Origin: CAZWUW01 sp964636895
GTDB taxonomy: Bacteria > Bacillota > Thermincolia > Thermincolales > CAZWUW01
DNA: 46,147 nt
Assembly: GCA_964636895.1 (NCBI GenBank)
Contig: CAZWUW010000010.1
Coordinates: 1 to 46,147 of the forward strand
Reading direction: 5' to 3'
Shown: one piece after another, positions 31,964 to 39,176 of the stretch
How positions within the stretch are numbered: the stretch's first letter is position 1
Layout: each line of letters begins with the position of its first letter
Program-made: the position numbers and the translations under genes
Notes under the pieces: model-generated
Told to the model about the DNA's origin: nothing
Database searches by the model: none
What the model saw: only the letters and a program-made list of their open reading frames with translations

Positions 31964-31993
31964 GCAGGAAATAAGGCGCGAACCGTAGAATAC
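31964..31993 (+). promoter_or_regulatory. Sigma-H promoter of the spoIIA operon
   Basis: GCAGGAAAT (31964-31972), 12 nt, GTAGAATAC (31985-31993), AGGA to GAAT gap 18 nt. It is an almost perfect sigma-H site, as expected since Bacillus spoIIA is a Spo0A- and sigma-H-dependent operon. The start would be near 31999. Confidence 0.75.
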
Positions 31994-32022
31994 CGATTAA
32001 GCATAACGGAAGGGGGAGGCCC

Positions 32023-32367
32023 ATGAAACTGCGGACAAATATGGCGGGTAATACGCTGGTAGTCCGGGTCAGCGGAGAGCTGGACTTGGTTGTTGTCGAT
32101 GAGTTTCGGGTTAAGGTGGACCGCAAGCTGGATGAACATCCGGTACGGAACCTGGTTATAAATTTACAGAACGTCAGGTTCATTGACAGTTCCGGTTTGG
32201 GCGCCATTCTCGGGCGTTACAAACGCATTGCTGCAGGCGGCGGTAAGGTAGCAATGGTGGGTGCGGCGCCGCAGGTGAAAAGAATTCTGGAATTATCGGG
32301 GCTTTTAAAAATTATGGGCGCCTATGAAAAAGAAGATCAGGCGCTACAGGCCTTGCACTGCTGTTAA
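32023..32367 (+). CDS. spoIIAA: Anti-sigma F factor antagonist SpoIIAA
   Basis: STAS-domain protein (114 residues) that, when unphosphorylated, releases sigma-F from SpoIIAB in the forespore. The phosphorylation loop FIDSSGLGAILGRYK includes Ser56/Ser57, the second being the expected target. An AAGGGGGAGG site precedes the ATG. The STAS core runs from 1 to 110. It begins the three-gene operon with spoIIAB 12 nt downstream. The phosphatase SpoIIE is not in the window. Confidence 0.96.
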   Translation: MKLRTNMAGNTLVVRVSGELDLVVVDEFRVKVDRKLDEHPVRNLVINLQNVRFIDSSGLGAILGRYKRIAAGGGKVAMVGAAPQVKRILELSGLLKIMGAYEKEDQALQALHCC

Positions 32368-32379
32368 GGAGGATGGGAC

Positions 32380-32832
32380 ATGAAAATCAAGAATCAAGTA
32401 AAACTGGTATTTCTCAGTTTGCCGGAAAATGTAGCCCTGGCTCGGATTACTGTTGCTGCTTTTGCGGCTCAGCTGGATTTGACGTTAGAGGACCTGGAAG
32501 AAATAAAAGTGGCTACTTCTGAGGCGGTTTCCAATGCTATTATCCATGGGTATAATAATGACCCCAATAAGATAGTAACTGTTATTGCCACTACTACGGA
32601 AAACTCTTTGGAGATTGCCATTGAAGACGAGGGGAAGGGCATTCCGGATATAGCCCGGGCGATGCAGCCGGCTTATTCTACTGATCCGGAACGGATGGGT
32701 CTGGGTTTTGTGTTTATGCAGTCCTTTATGGACCGGGTGGATGTGCAATCCGTGGTTAACAAAGGAACCAGGGTACTGTTAGTAAAAAGCACTGTTCCGG
32801 CAGCAGTTCCGGTAATTCAGGAAAAGAATTAG
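32380..32832 (+). CDS. spoIIAB: Anti-sigma F factor and kinase SpoIIAB
   Basis: GHKL-fold serine kinase (150 residues) that holds sigma-F inactive and phosphorylates SpoIIAA. The N-box is ATSEAVSNAIIHGYNN, the G1-box IEDEGKGIPD and the G2-type segment RMGLGFVFMQSFMD. It ends in TAG at 32832, and sigF follows after 13 nt. The strong conservation and order leave no doubt about identity. Confidence 0.96.
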   Translation: MKIKNQVKLVFLSLPENVALARITVAAFAAQLDLTLEDLEEIKVATSEAVSNAIIHGYNNDPNKIVTVIATTTENSLEIAIEDEGKGIPDIARAMQPAYSTDPERMGLGFVFMQSFMDRVDVQSVVNKGTRVLLVKSTVPAAVPVIQEKN

Positions 32833-32845
32833 GCTGGTGGTGGTG

Positions 32846-33622
32846 ATGAACACCCGTTTATCTGAAATGAACCTGCCGCGTTTTCCGTTGCTTTCCGATG
32901 AGGAAATGAAGGCCTTATTATACAAAACCAAAAACGGTGACTCGGTAGCCCGGGAACGGTTAGTCAACTGTAATCTGAAGCTGGTTTTTAATCTTGTCCA
33001 GCGTTTTGCCAACCGGGGCTATGAACCGGAAGATCTATTCCAGATTGGGACTATAGGACTGATTAAAGCCATTGACAAATTCGATTTGAAATATGATGTA
33101 AAGTTTTCAACTTATGCCGTACCCCTGATTATAGGTGAAATCAGGCGGTTTTTACGGGATGATAACCCGGTCAAGGTTAGTCGGTCGGTTAAGGAGATAG
33201 CTGGTAAGGTCAGACGGGCCAAAGAAGATTTGGCTGTCAATTTGGGCCGGGAACCGACCATCGGCGAAATTGCCGTAGCCATAGGGATGAGCCGGGAAGA
33301 AATCGTCAGCGCCATGGAAGCGGTGCAAAGCCCGACTTCCATTTATGAAACCTTGTATCAGGATGACGGTGACCCTATCTATGTTATGGACGCTATTATC
33401 GGCGAAAAGGGTGATGACGCGAGTTGGTTTGACCGGCTGGCAATGAAGGAAATTCTAGTGAGGCTGCCGGAGCGGGAGCGGCAGGTAGTGATTTTAAGGT
33501 TTTTTGAGGATAAGACCCAGTCTGAAGTAGCAGCGATGATGAATATATCTCAGGTGCAGGTATCCCGGATTGAACGCCAGGCTTTAAAAAACTTAAAGCA
33601 TATATTGGAAACAAACAACTAG
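32846..33622 (+). CDS. sigF: Sporulation sigma factor SigF
   Basis: First forespore-specific sigma factor, 258 residues. Region 2 is seen as LVNCNLKLVFNLVQRF...DLFQIGTIGLIKAIDKFD, with FSTYAVPLIIGEIRRFLRDD. Region 3 lies in the middle and the region 4 helix-turn-helix is QSEVAAMMNISQVQVSRIERQAL. The ATG at 32846 is preferred; the frame opens with three GTG codons at 32837, of which any could start. The Shine-Dalgarno (GGCTGGTGG) is weak, so translation is probably coupled to spoIIAB. A terminator follows directly. Confidence 0.96.
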   Translation: MNTRLSEMNLPRFPLLSDEEMKALLYKTKNGDSVARERLVNCNLKLVFNLVQRFANRGYEPEDLFQIGTIGLIKAIDKFDLKYDVKFSTYAVPLIIGEIRRFLRDDNPVKVSRSVKEIAGKVRRAKEDLAVNLGREPTIGEIAVAIGMSREEIVSAMEAVQSPTSIYETLYQDDGDPIYVMDAIIGEKGDDASWFDRLAMKEILVRLPERERQVVILRFFEDKTQSEVAAMMNISQVQVSRIERQALKNLKHILETNN

Positions 33623-33650
33623 GAGCGCCGGTGACGGCGCTTCTGTTTTT
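33622..33650 (+). terminator. Intrinsic terminator after sigF
   Basis: GCGCCG (33625-33630) and CGGCGC (33635-33640) form a GC-rich stem with a GTGA tetraloop. TTCTGTTTTTT follows. Confidence 0.88.
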
Positions 33651-33678
33651 TGGAAAAAGCACAGAGATACAGCTGGAT

Positions 33679-33708
33679 GTATAATTAAGAGTACTTTTGG
33701 GAAAATTT
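33679..33708 (+). promoter_or_regulatory. Forespore (sigma-F/sigma-G) promoter of dodecin-spoVA
   Basis: GTATA (33679-33683), exactly 15 nt, GGGAAAATTT (33699-33708). Every fixed base of GywTA and GGnRAnAnTw is met. Bacillus spoVA is a sigma-G operon, and F and G sites overlap in sequence. Confidence 0.65.
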
Positions 33709-33744
33709 TTTATGTAACAATATCATATAAGAGGAGTGGTTGAA

Positions 33745-33939
33745 TTGTTTGTAAAAGTGGCTGAATTAGTGGGTGAATCCCCTGATAACTGGAAAGATGC
33801 GGTTCAGGCGGCGGTCCGGGAAGCATCCAGGATGCATGACAATATTTCCGGAGTAGAAGTTTATAACCTTACCGCTGATGTAAAAAACGGCCGGCTGGTG
33901 GAATACAAAGCTAACGTGAAAATTGCTTATACTGAATAG
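33745..33939 (+). CDS. Dodecin family protein
   Basis: A 64-residue dodecin-like small protein: beta strand, a helix (about 12-31), then two long beta strands ending KANVKIAYTE. Dodecins form 12-subunit shells that bind flavin or CoA. The tryptophan that stacks on flavin in archaeal and mycobacterial dodecins (in a VxWxEV context) is Gly36 here (ISGVEV), so flavin storage of that type is doubtful. The TTG at 33745 is 8 nt after GAGGAG; a GTG at 33736 lies inside that site. The gene stands alone between sigF and spoVAC, under a forespore-type promoter. Confidence 0.85.
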   Translation: MFVKVAELVGESPDNWKDAVQAAVREASRMHDNISGVEVYNLTADVKNGRLVEYKANVKIAYTE

Positions 33940-33969
33940 AATTATCATGAGGATGCCCGGCAGTTTCCT

Positions 33970-34092
33970 CAGGCTGTTGAAAAACTTCGTCTAGCTTTGG
34001 TGCCGGTTTTATCAAGGATTCCTGCGTACCCACGGTACGGCTTTGACCTTGTTGAAACCGGCTTCAGGCTATACCCGTTTTTGAACAGCCTG
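33970..34092. repeat. Large hairpin repeat between dodecin and spoVAC (MITE/REP-like)
   Basis: Three nested inverted repeats share one centre. CAGGCTGTTGAAAAAC (33970-33985) faces GTTTTTGAACAGCCTG (34077-34092) with one mismatch. GCCGGTTTTATCAAGG (34002-34017) faces CCTTGTTGAAACCGGC (34047-34062) with three mismatches. CGTACC-CAC-GGTACG lies at 34025-34039. The 123-bp unit has no coding potential. TTTTTT follows the right arm, so it may also terminate transcription. No second copy is in the window. Confidence 0.6.
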
Positions 34093-34138
34093 TTTTTTGG
34101 TTAATAAGCAGAAACAGAAAAACAGAAAGGTGAATGGT

Positions 34139-34609
34139 ATGGAAGAACAGGATTTAAAGCCTTCCGAACAGGAAATGCAAAAAATCATATATCAGCAGAT
34201 GGTGCAACAAACTAAACCAAAACCGCCGTTAGTCAGGAACGTTTTGGGGGCTTTTTTTTTCGGTGGTTTAATTTGCGTGGCCGGTCAATTACTGTTAAAC
34301 CTGTTTCAGGCACAGGGTTTGGCCCAACAGGATGCGGGGGCGGCTGTTTCGGCTGTGTTGGTATTTACAGCGGCTTTTCTAACCGGTTTGGGGGTATATG
34401 ATGCTATTGCTAAATATGCCGGAGCCGGCACCATTGTGCCAATCACGGGCTTTGCCAATTCTATTGTGGCGCCGGCGTTGGAGTTCAGGCGGGAAGGCAT
34501 GGTTTTGGGCCTGGGGGCAAGGATGTTTATCCTGGCCGGTCCGGTGCTGACTTTTGGGTTTGTTACATCTTGGCTAATTGGATTATTTACTTTTCTGAAC
34601 CTGCCGTAA
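34139..34609 (+). CDS. spoVAC: Stage V sporulation protein AC
   Basis: Membrane protein (156 residues, about four helices) of the SpoVA channel for dipicolinic acid uptake and release in the forespore. After a charged N-tail it has hydrophobic helices. The conserved segments are FGGLICVAGQLL and AKYAGAGTIVPITGFANSIVAPALEFRREG (split by the family into the GAGTxVPITGF loop and a following helix). AAAGGTG lies 8 nt before the ATG at 34139; an upstream TTG (34097) would start inside the repeat and is rejected. spoVAD follows after 23 nt. Confidence 0.93.
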   Translation: MEEQDLKPSEQEMQKIIYQQMVQQTKPKPPLVRNVLGAFFFGGLICVAGQLLLNLFQAQGLAQQDAGAAVSAVLVFTAAFLTGLGVYDAIAKYAGAGTIVPITGFANSIVAPALEFRREGMVLGLGARMFILAGPVLTFGFVTSWLIGLFTFLNLP

Positions 34610-34632
34610 TTATCAGTTGAGGAGGAACCAAT

Positions 34633-35655
34633 TTGGTTGCGACAAAAAAAATTGGCAAGCAGACAGTGCAGTTTGCCAACCCGCCGGTCTTGCTTGGTAC
34701 CGCAGCTGTAGTGGGACCAAAGGAAGGCCGGGGACCTCTGGGCAACAGTTTTGACCATGTGTGGGAAGATACCCTTAGCGGGGAAAAAACCTGGGAAAAA
34801 GCTGAACGCAAGATGCTTATGGAGGTTTGTGAGCGGGTTTTAAAAAAACTTAGAATGAAGCCGGACATGATTGATTATATGATGGCCGGTGATCTGTTGA
34901 ATCAGATTATTTCGGCCAACTTTACTGCCCGTGCGCTGGGCATCCCATTTATCGGTCTTTACGGTGCCTGCTCTACTATGTTTGAAGGGCTGGCCCTGGG
35001 TTCCATGCTGGTGGACGGGGGTTTTGCCAACCACGTACTTACGGCTGCATCCAGTCATTATGACACAGCGGAAAGGCAATTCCGGTTTCCTACAGAACTG
35101 GGCACTCAGCGACTGCCTTCCGCCCAGTGGACGGTAACTGGGGCCGGGTCGGCTTTATTAAGCGGCCAGGGCACCGGTCCGTTAATCACCCATGCCACCA
35201 TGGGCAAGGTAACGGATTTAGGCATTAAGGATGTTAATGATATGGGCTCAGCTATGGCACCGGCAGCCGCTGACACAATGATTCAGCATTTTAAAGATAC
35301 CGGACGGACACCCAAGGATTATGACCTGATTATTACCGGCGATTTGGCCGCCATTGGTCGGAGTCTGACGGAACAACTGGTTAAACAAGCTGGTTATGAT
35401 ATTTCCAATAATTATACCGATTGCGGGGTATTGATTTATGACCCGGCGCAGGATACGCATGCCGGTGGGAGCGGTTGTGGCTGTTCGGCTGTGGTGTTGG
35501 GCGGTTATTTAATCAAAGAACTCCTGGCCGGGAAAATTAAGCGGGTTTTGGGCATTGGCACCGGCGCACTGATGAGTCCGGTTTCAACCCTGCAGGGTGA
35601 ATCCATTCCAGGTATTGGTCATGCCGTAGTGATTGATGCTTGGAATTTGCACTGA
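34633..35655 (+). CDS. spoVAD: Stage V sporulation protein AD
   Basis: Soluble thiolase-fold protein (340 residues) that binds dipicolinic acid at the inner spore membrane. Recognisable are GNSFDHVWEDTLSGEKTWEKAE near residue 38, LYGACSTMFEGLALG, CGVLIYDPAQDTHAGGSGCGCSA and a C-terminal IGTGALMSP. The TTG start has GGAGGAA upstream. It is not a biosynthetic thiolase; the catalytic Cys context is changed. Position between spoVAC and spoVAEB is the conserved one. Confidence 0.95.
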   Translation: MVATKKIGKQTVQFANPPVLLGTAAVVGPKEGRGPLGNSFDHVWEDTLSGEKTWEKAERKMLMEVCERVLKKLRMKPDMIDYMMAGDLLNQIISANFTARALGIPFIGLYGACSTMFEGLALGSMLVDGGFANHVLTAASSHYDTAERQFRFPTELGTQRLPSAQWTVTGAGSALLSGQGTGPLITHATMGKVTDLGIKDVNDMGSAMAPAAADTMIQHFKDTGRTPKDYDLIITGDLAAIGRSLTEQLVKQAGYDISNNYTDCGVLIYDPAQDTHAGGSGCGCSAVVLGGYLIKELLAGKIKRVLGIGTGALMSPVSTLQGESIPGIGHAVVIDAWNLH

Positions 35656-35668
35656 GGAGGTAGTATTA

Positions 35669-36028
35669 ATGGATTATGTGAAAGCTTTTATAGTAGGGGG
35701 CGGAATTTGTGTTATCGGGCAGTTATTGATGGATCTGACTAGTTACCGGATTACCCCGGCTCATATATTGGTAGGGTTTGTTACCGGAGGCGCTGTACTA
35801 AGTGCAGTTGGTATTTATCAGCCATTGGTGGATTTTGCGGGTGCCGGTGCCACCGTGCCCCTGCCCGGATTTGGTCATTTGCTGGCTCAGGGGGCGATTA
35901 ACGGGGCTAAGGAACGGGGGCTTTTGGGGGCTTTTGGAGGCGGTATCGAAGCCGCCGCTGTCGGGATTGCGGCAGCAGTAATTTTCGGCTATTTGGTGGC
36001 GGTGGTATTTACACCGAAAGGGGAATAA
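35669..36028 (+). CDS. spoVAEB: Stage V sporulation protein AEB
   Basis: Small membrane protein (119 residues, three to four helices) of the SpoVA channel, homologous to SpoVAC in its GAGATVPLPGFGHLLAQGAI loop and the opening GGGICVIGQLLMD. It starts at the ATG at 35669 after GAGGAGG. spoVAEA follows 4 nt later. In the B. subtilis naming this is SpoVAEB. Confidence 0.93.
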   Translation: MDYVKAFIVGGGICVIGQLLMDLTSYRITPAHILVGFVTGGAVLSAVGIYQPLVDFAGAGATVPLPGFGHLLAQGAINGAKERGLLGAFGGGIEAAAVGIAAAVIFGYLVAVVFTPKGE

Positions 36029-36032
36029 ACAC

Positions 36033-36653
36033 ATGCGGTCTGAAGAAAGAAAAAAAGTTATTATTGTCACTGATGCCGACCGGGTGGCCTGCCACGCCGT
36101 GGAGACCGCCGCCCGGAATATCGGGGCGCGATGTATTTCCCTGTCCGCCGGCAATCCCACCCCTATTACCGGCAAGCAGGCTGTTCAACTAATCCGCATG
36201 GCGGCAGGTGATCCAGTGGTAATAATGGTGGATGACCGAGGGAAAAGAGGGCCTGGTAAAGGTGAACATGTGTTGGCATATGTGGCCCGGCATTCCGCTA
36301 TTGAGGTGCTTGGCGCGGTGGCTGTGGCAGCTAACACCCGGTTTACCAAGGGGGTCCGGGTGACGGAATCCATTACCCGGGACGGCAAAATCATTGACGG
36401 GCCGGTGGACAAGTGCGGTAATCCGGAATGTGCCGGGCACCGTTTGCTGGAAGGAGATACCGTGGATATCCTAGGGCAATTGAATATACCGGTAATAATT
36501 GGCACCGGGGATACCGGCAAGATGGACTTTGCTGACGACTATGCCAAAGGAGCCCCAATCACCACCAAAGCGTTACAAGAAATATTAAACAGGAGTGGAT
36601 ATGTGCATGCAAGAAACTATGGCTGCCAGCCACAGGGTGAGCAAAAAATATGA
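36033..36653 (+). CDS. spoVAEA: Stage V sporulation protein AEA
   Basis: Soluble protein (206 residues) corresponding to SpoVAEA. Recognisable blocks are VIIVTDADRVACHAVE near the start, VIMVDDRGKRGPGKGEHVLAYVA, RFTKGVRVTESITRDG and the cysteine pair in DKCGNPECAGHRLLEGDTVDI. The ATG at 36033 follows AAAGGGGA. Its last 53 nt overlap the spoVAF start. Its biochemical role in the spore channel is not known. Confidence 0.92.
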   Translation: MRSEERKKVIIVTDADRVACHAVETAARNIGARCISLSAGNPTPITGKQAVQLIRMAAGDPVVIMVDDRGKRGPGKGEHVLAYVARHSAIEVLGAVAVAANTRFTKGVRVTESITRDGKIIDGPVDKCGNPECAGHRLLEGDTVDILGQLNIPVIIGTGDTGKMDFADDYAKGAPITTKALQEILNRSGYVHARNYGCQPQGEQKI

Positions 36654-38133
36654 TGAAAACATCAAATTGCTCAAAGATGAACTGGGTATTGGAGAAAGCT
36701 TTGACCTAGTGCTGCGTGAATTTGAAATCGGAGGCAAAAAAGCCGCTTTTATTTTTGTAGACGGGATGATTAAAGACATCCCCTTTGTCGAAATCATGCA
36801 AAATTTTGTGGAGTTAGACCGGGGGGATATCAGCCCCAATACTCTTCAAAAGCTGCTGGCGCGCTATGTTACTTATATTAAAGCGGCGCCTACGGATAAA
36901 ATTGAAGATGTTGTTGCAAAGGTGCTGTCCGCCTTCATGGTATTAATTGTAGATGGGCTGGATCAGGCTATTCTTATTGAGGCCCGGCAATACCCGGCCC
37001 GGGGACCGGAAGAGCCGGACATTGAACGGGTGGTTAGGGGCTCCCGGGACGGTTTTACGGAAACCCTGCAGTTTAATTCAGCGTTATTACGGCGCCGGCT
37101 CAGGGATCCTAAATTGCGCATTGAAGCATTACAGGCCGGGGCCCGATCAAAAAATGATATCGCGGTTGCTTATATCAAGGACATTGCCAATCCGGACCTG
37201 GTTAATACCATTAAAGACCGTATTAAAGATATCAAAATTGATGGTTTGCCCATGGCTGAAAAATCAGTGGAGGAATTTATTACCACCAACAACTGGAACC
37301 CACTGCCCCAGGTCCGCTATACCGAACGGCCGGATGTGGCGGCCATTCATCTGTTGGAAGGGCATGTGCTGGTTATGGTGGATACCTCCCCTAGTGTAAT
37401 TATTGCTCCCACCACATATTTTCATCACTTGCAGCATGCCGAGGAATACCGGCAGAATGCCACAGTAGGGGCGTATCTGCGCTGGGTCAGGTTTGTGGCG
37501 GTGCTGGCATCAATTTTTCTTTTGCCGCTGTGGTATCTGGTAGTTACACAGCCTCAGTTGCTACCAGAGTCACTAAAATACATCGGACCGGCCAAATTGG
37601 GTAAAGTACCTTTGATCTGGCAGTTTCTGATTGCAGAAATCGGTCTGGATATGATTCGCATGTCAGCTATCCACACACCATCACCGTTGGCTACTGCCCT
37701 TGGTCTGATTGCTGCTTTTATGATTGGCGATGTGGCAATTAGTGTGGGTTTATTTACCCCGGAAGTGATATTGTATCTGGCTATTGCGGCCGTGGGTTCT
37801 TTTGCCACACCCAGCTATGAATTGGCTATGGCTAACCGTCTCTTCCGTATTTTCCTGTTAATCATGGTGGCGCTGCTGAAATTGCCCGGATTCATCATTG
37901 GCATTGGTGCAATTCTTGTCTTGCTCGGACTGACCAGACCTTTTGGTATCTCTTATCTGTGGCCGGTCGTGCCTTTTAACGCCAAAGCCCTGAAAGCCAT
38001 TTTGGTGCGTTCGCCGGTGCCGATAAATAACAGCCGGCCCAGTATCTTAAAACCGCTGGACCGCAGCCGGCAGCCGGAATTAACCCCGGCCCGCAAGCCT
38101 GTAAAAAAACGAAATAATGAACATTCCGAATAA
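36601..38133 (+). CDS. spoVAF: Stage V sporulation protein AF (GerA-family)
   Basis: GerAA/SpoVAF family membrane protein of about 510 residues. The N-terminal soluble part (to about 295) includes LVDGLDQAILIEARQYPARGPEEPD-type GerA sequence, and five or so membrane helices follow (about 300-455). The basic tail ends KKRNNEHSE. SpoVAF assists germinant receptor function and is read in the forespore. Starts GTG 36595, ATG 36601 and ATG 36607 compete; AGGAG at 36591-36595 suits 36601 or 36607. It overlaps spoVAEA by 53 nt and is the last gene of the spoVA run. Confidence 0.92.
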   Translation: MCMQETMAASHRVSKKYDENIKLLKDELGIGESFDLVLREFEIGGKKAAFIFVDGMIKDIPFVEIMQNFVELDRGDISPNTLQKLLARYVTYIKAAPTDKIEDVVAKVLSAFMVLIVDGLDQAILIEARQYPARGPEEPDIERVVRGSRDGFTETLQFNSALLRRRLRDPKLRIEALQAGARSKNDIAVAYIKDIANPDLVNTIKDRIKDIKIDGLPMAEKSVEEFITTNNWNPLPQVRYTERPDVAAIHLLEGHVLVMVDTSPSVIIAPTTYFHHLQHAEEYRQNATVGAYLRWVRFVAVLASIFLLPLWYLVVTQPQLLPESLKYIGPAKLGKVPLIWQFLIAEIGLDMIRMSAIHTPSPLATALGLIAAFMIGDVAISVGLFTPEVILYLAIAAVGSFATPSYELAMANRLFRIFLLIMVALLKLPGFIIGIGAILVLLGLTRPFGISYLWPVVPFNAKALKAILVRSPVPINNSRPSILKPLDRSRQPELTPARKPVKKRNNEHSE

Positions 38134-38162
38134 AACCAGTTGCTCAGGTCAATACTAGTAGT

Positions 38163-38171
38163 TGGTATTAT
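38163..38171 (+). promoter_or_regulatory. Extended -10 candidate before the activase cluster
   Basis: TGGTATTAT matches TGnTATAAT at eight of nine positions; no good -35 at 17 nt. It suggests the following three genes are not simply part of the spoVA transcript. Confidence 0.35.
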
Positions 38172-38195
38172 TTAATAAGGGAGGTTAAATTTACC

Positions 38196-39176
38196 ATGCC
38201 GGTAAAGGTGGGGATTCCCAGGGCTTTGATGTATTACTATTATTTTCCGTTATGGTATGGTTTTTTTGATTACCTCGGTGTGCAAGTGGTGGTTTCGCCG
38301 CCAACCACTAAGGCTATCCTGGATCAGGGAGTAAAATCGGCTGTTGACGAGGCTTGTTTACCAGTTAAACTGTTTTATGGACATGTAATGGAACTGAAGG
38401 ATTGTGTAGACTATGTTTTTGTCCCCAGGATTGTCAGCGTGGAAAAAAAGGCCTATATCTGCCCCAAATTTTTGGGTTTACCTGATATGATTAGGCACAA
38501 CATTGATGGGCTGCCCTATTTAATTGATGTTACGATAAATCTTAACCGCCGGCGGGGGAACTTGTATCAGGCCATTTATGAGGTGGGTAAAATCTTTACT
38601 GCCAATCCGCTGGCCATTTGGCTGGCGTACCGGCACGGGCTGGCTGGGCAGCAGAAATTCAACCGGCTGACCGCTGCAGGGTATTTGCCCCACGAAGCTA
38701 TTGCTCTTTTGGCTGGAAACCAGGGAACAGTAGTTTCGTCGGCAAATGACAGGAATTTACAGATTGCTTTGATTGGGCACGGCTATAATATTTACGACAC
38801 TTATATCAGTATGAATATCGTGCAGAAACTTCGTGCTTTGGGCGTTATTGTGCTTACTGCCGATAACCTGGCCACAGGGGATATTGAGGACAGCGCCGCC
38901 AAATTGCCGAAGCGGTTATTCTGGACTTTGGGCCGGCAAATGGTCGGTGCCGCCTTCCATTATGCCGGTAGCCGGCCCGTAGACGGGATTATCCATCTGG
39001 CCGCCTTCGGTTGCGGGCCTGATTCTTTTACCGGGGAAATTATTGAGCGGAACCTGCGGCGTGAGAAAAAGGTTCCCTTTATGAACCTGACCATCGATGA
39101 GCATACCGGCGAGGCCGGCGTGGTAACTAGGCTGGAGGCTTTTGTGGATATGATTAAATGGAGGGCGGCACAATAA
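38196..39176 (+). CDS. Acyl-CoA dehydratase activase-related protein (DUF2229 type), first paralogue
   Basis: A 326-residue cytoplasmic protein related to the D-component/double-cubane Fe-S protein family. Three cysteines fall in positions shared with the next gene: C54 (EACLPVK), C89 (YICPKF) and C273 (FGCGPDS), probably cluster ligands. The C-terminal block DEHTGEAGVVTRLEAFVDM is also common to both. No known substrate-binding motif is evident. The stop overlaps the next ATG by one base. It might form a heterodimer with its neighbour that is charged by the activase at 40270. Confidence 0.75.
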   Translation: MPVKVGIPRALMYYYYFPLWYGFFDYLGVQVVVSPPTTKAILDQGVKSAVDEACLPVKLFYGHVMELKDCVDYVFVPRIVSVEKKAYICPKFLGLPDMIRHNIDGLPYLIDVTINLNRRRGNLYQAIYEVGKIFTANPLAIWLAYRHGLAGQQKFNRLTAAGYLPHEAIALLAGNQGTVVSSANDRNLQIALIGHGYNIYDTYISMNIVQKLRALGVIVLTADNLATGDIEDSAAKLPKRLFWTLGRQMVGAAFHYAGSRPVDGIIHLAAFGCGPDSFTGEIIERNLRREKKVPFMNLTIDEHTGEAGVVTRLEAFVDMIKWRAAQ

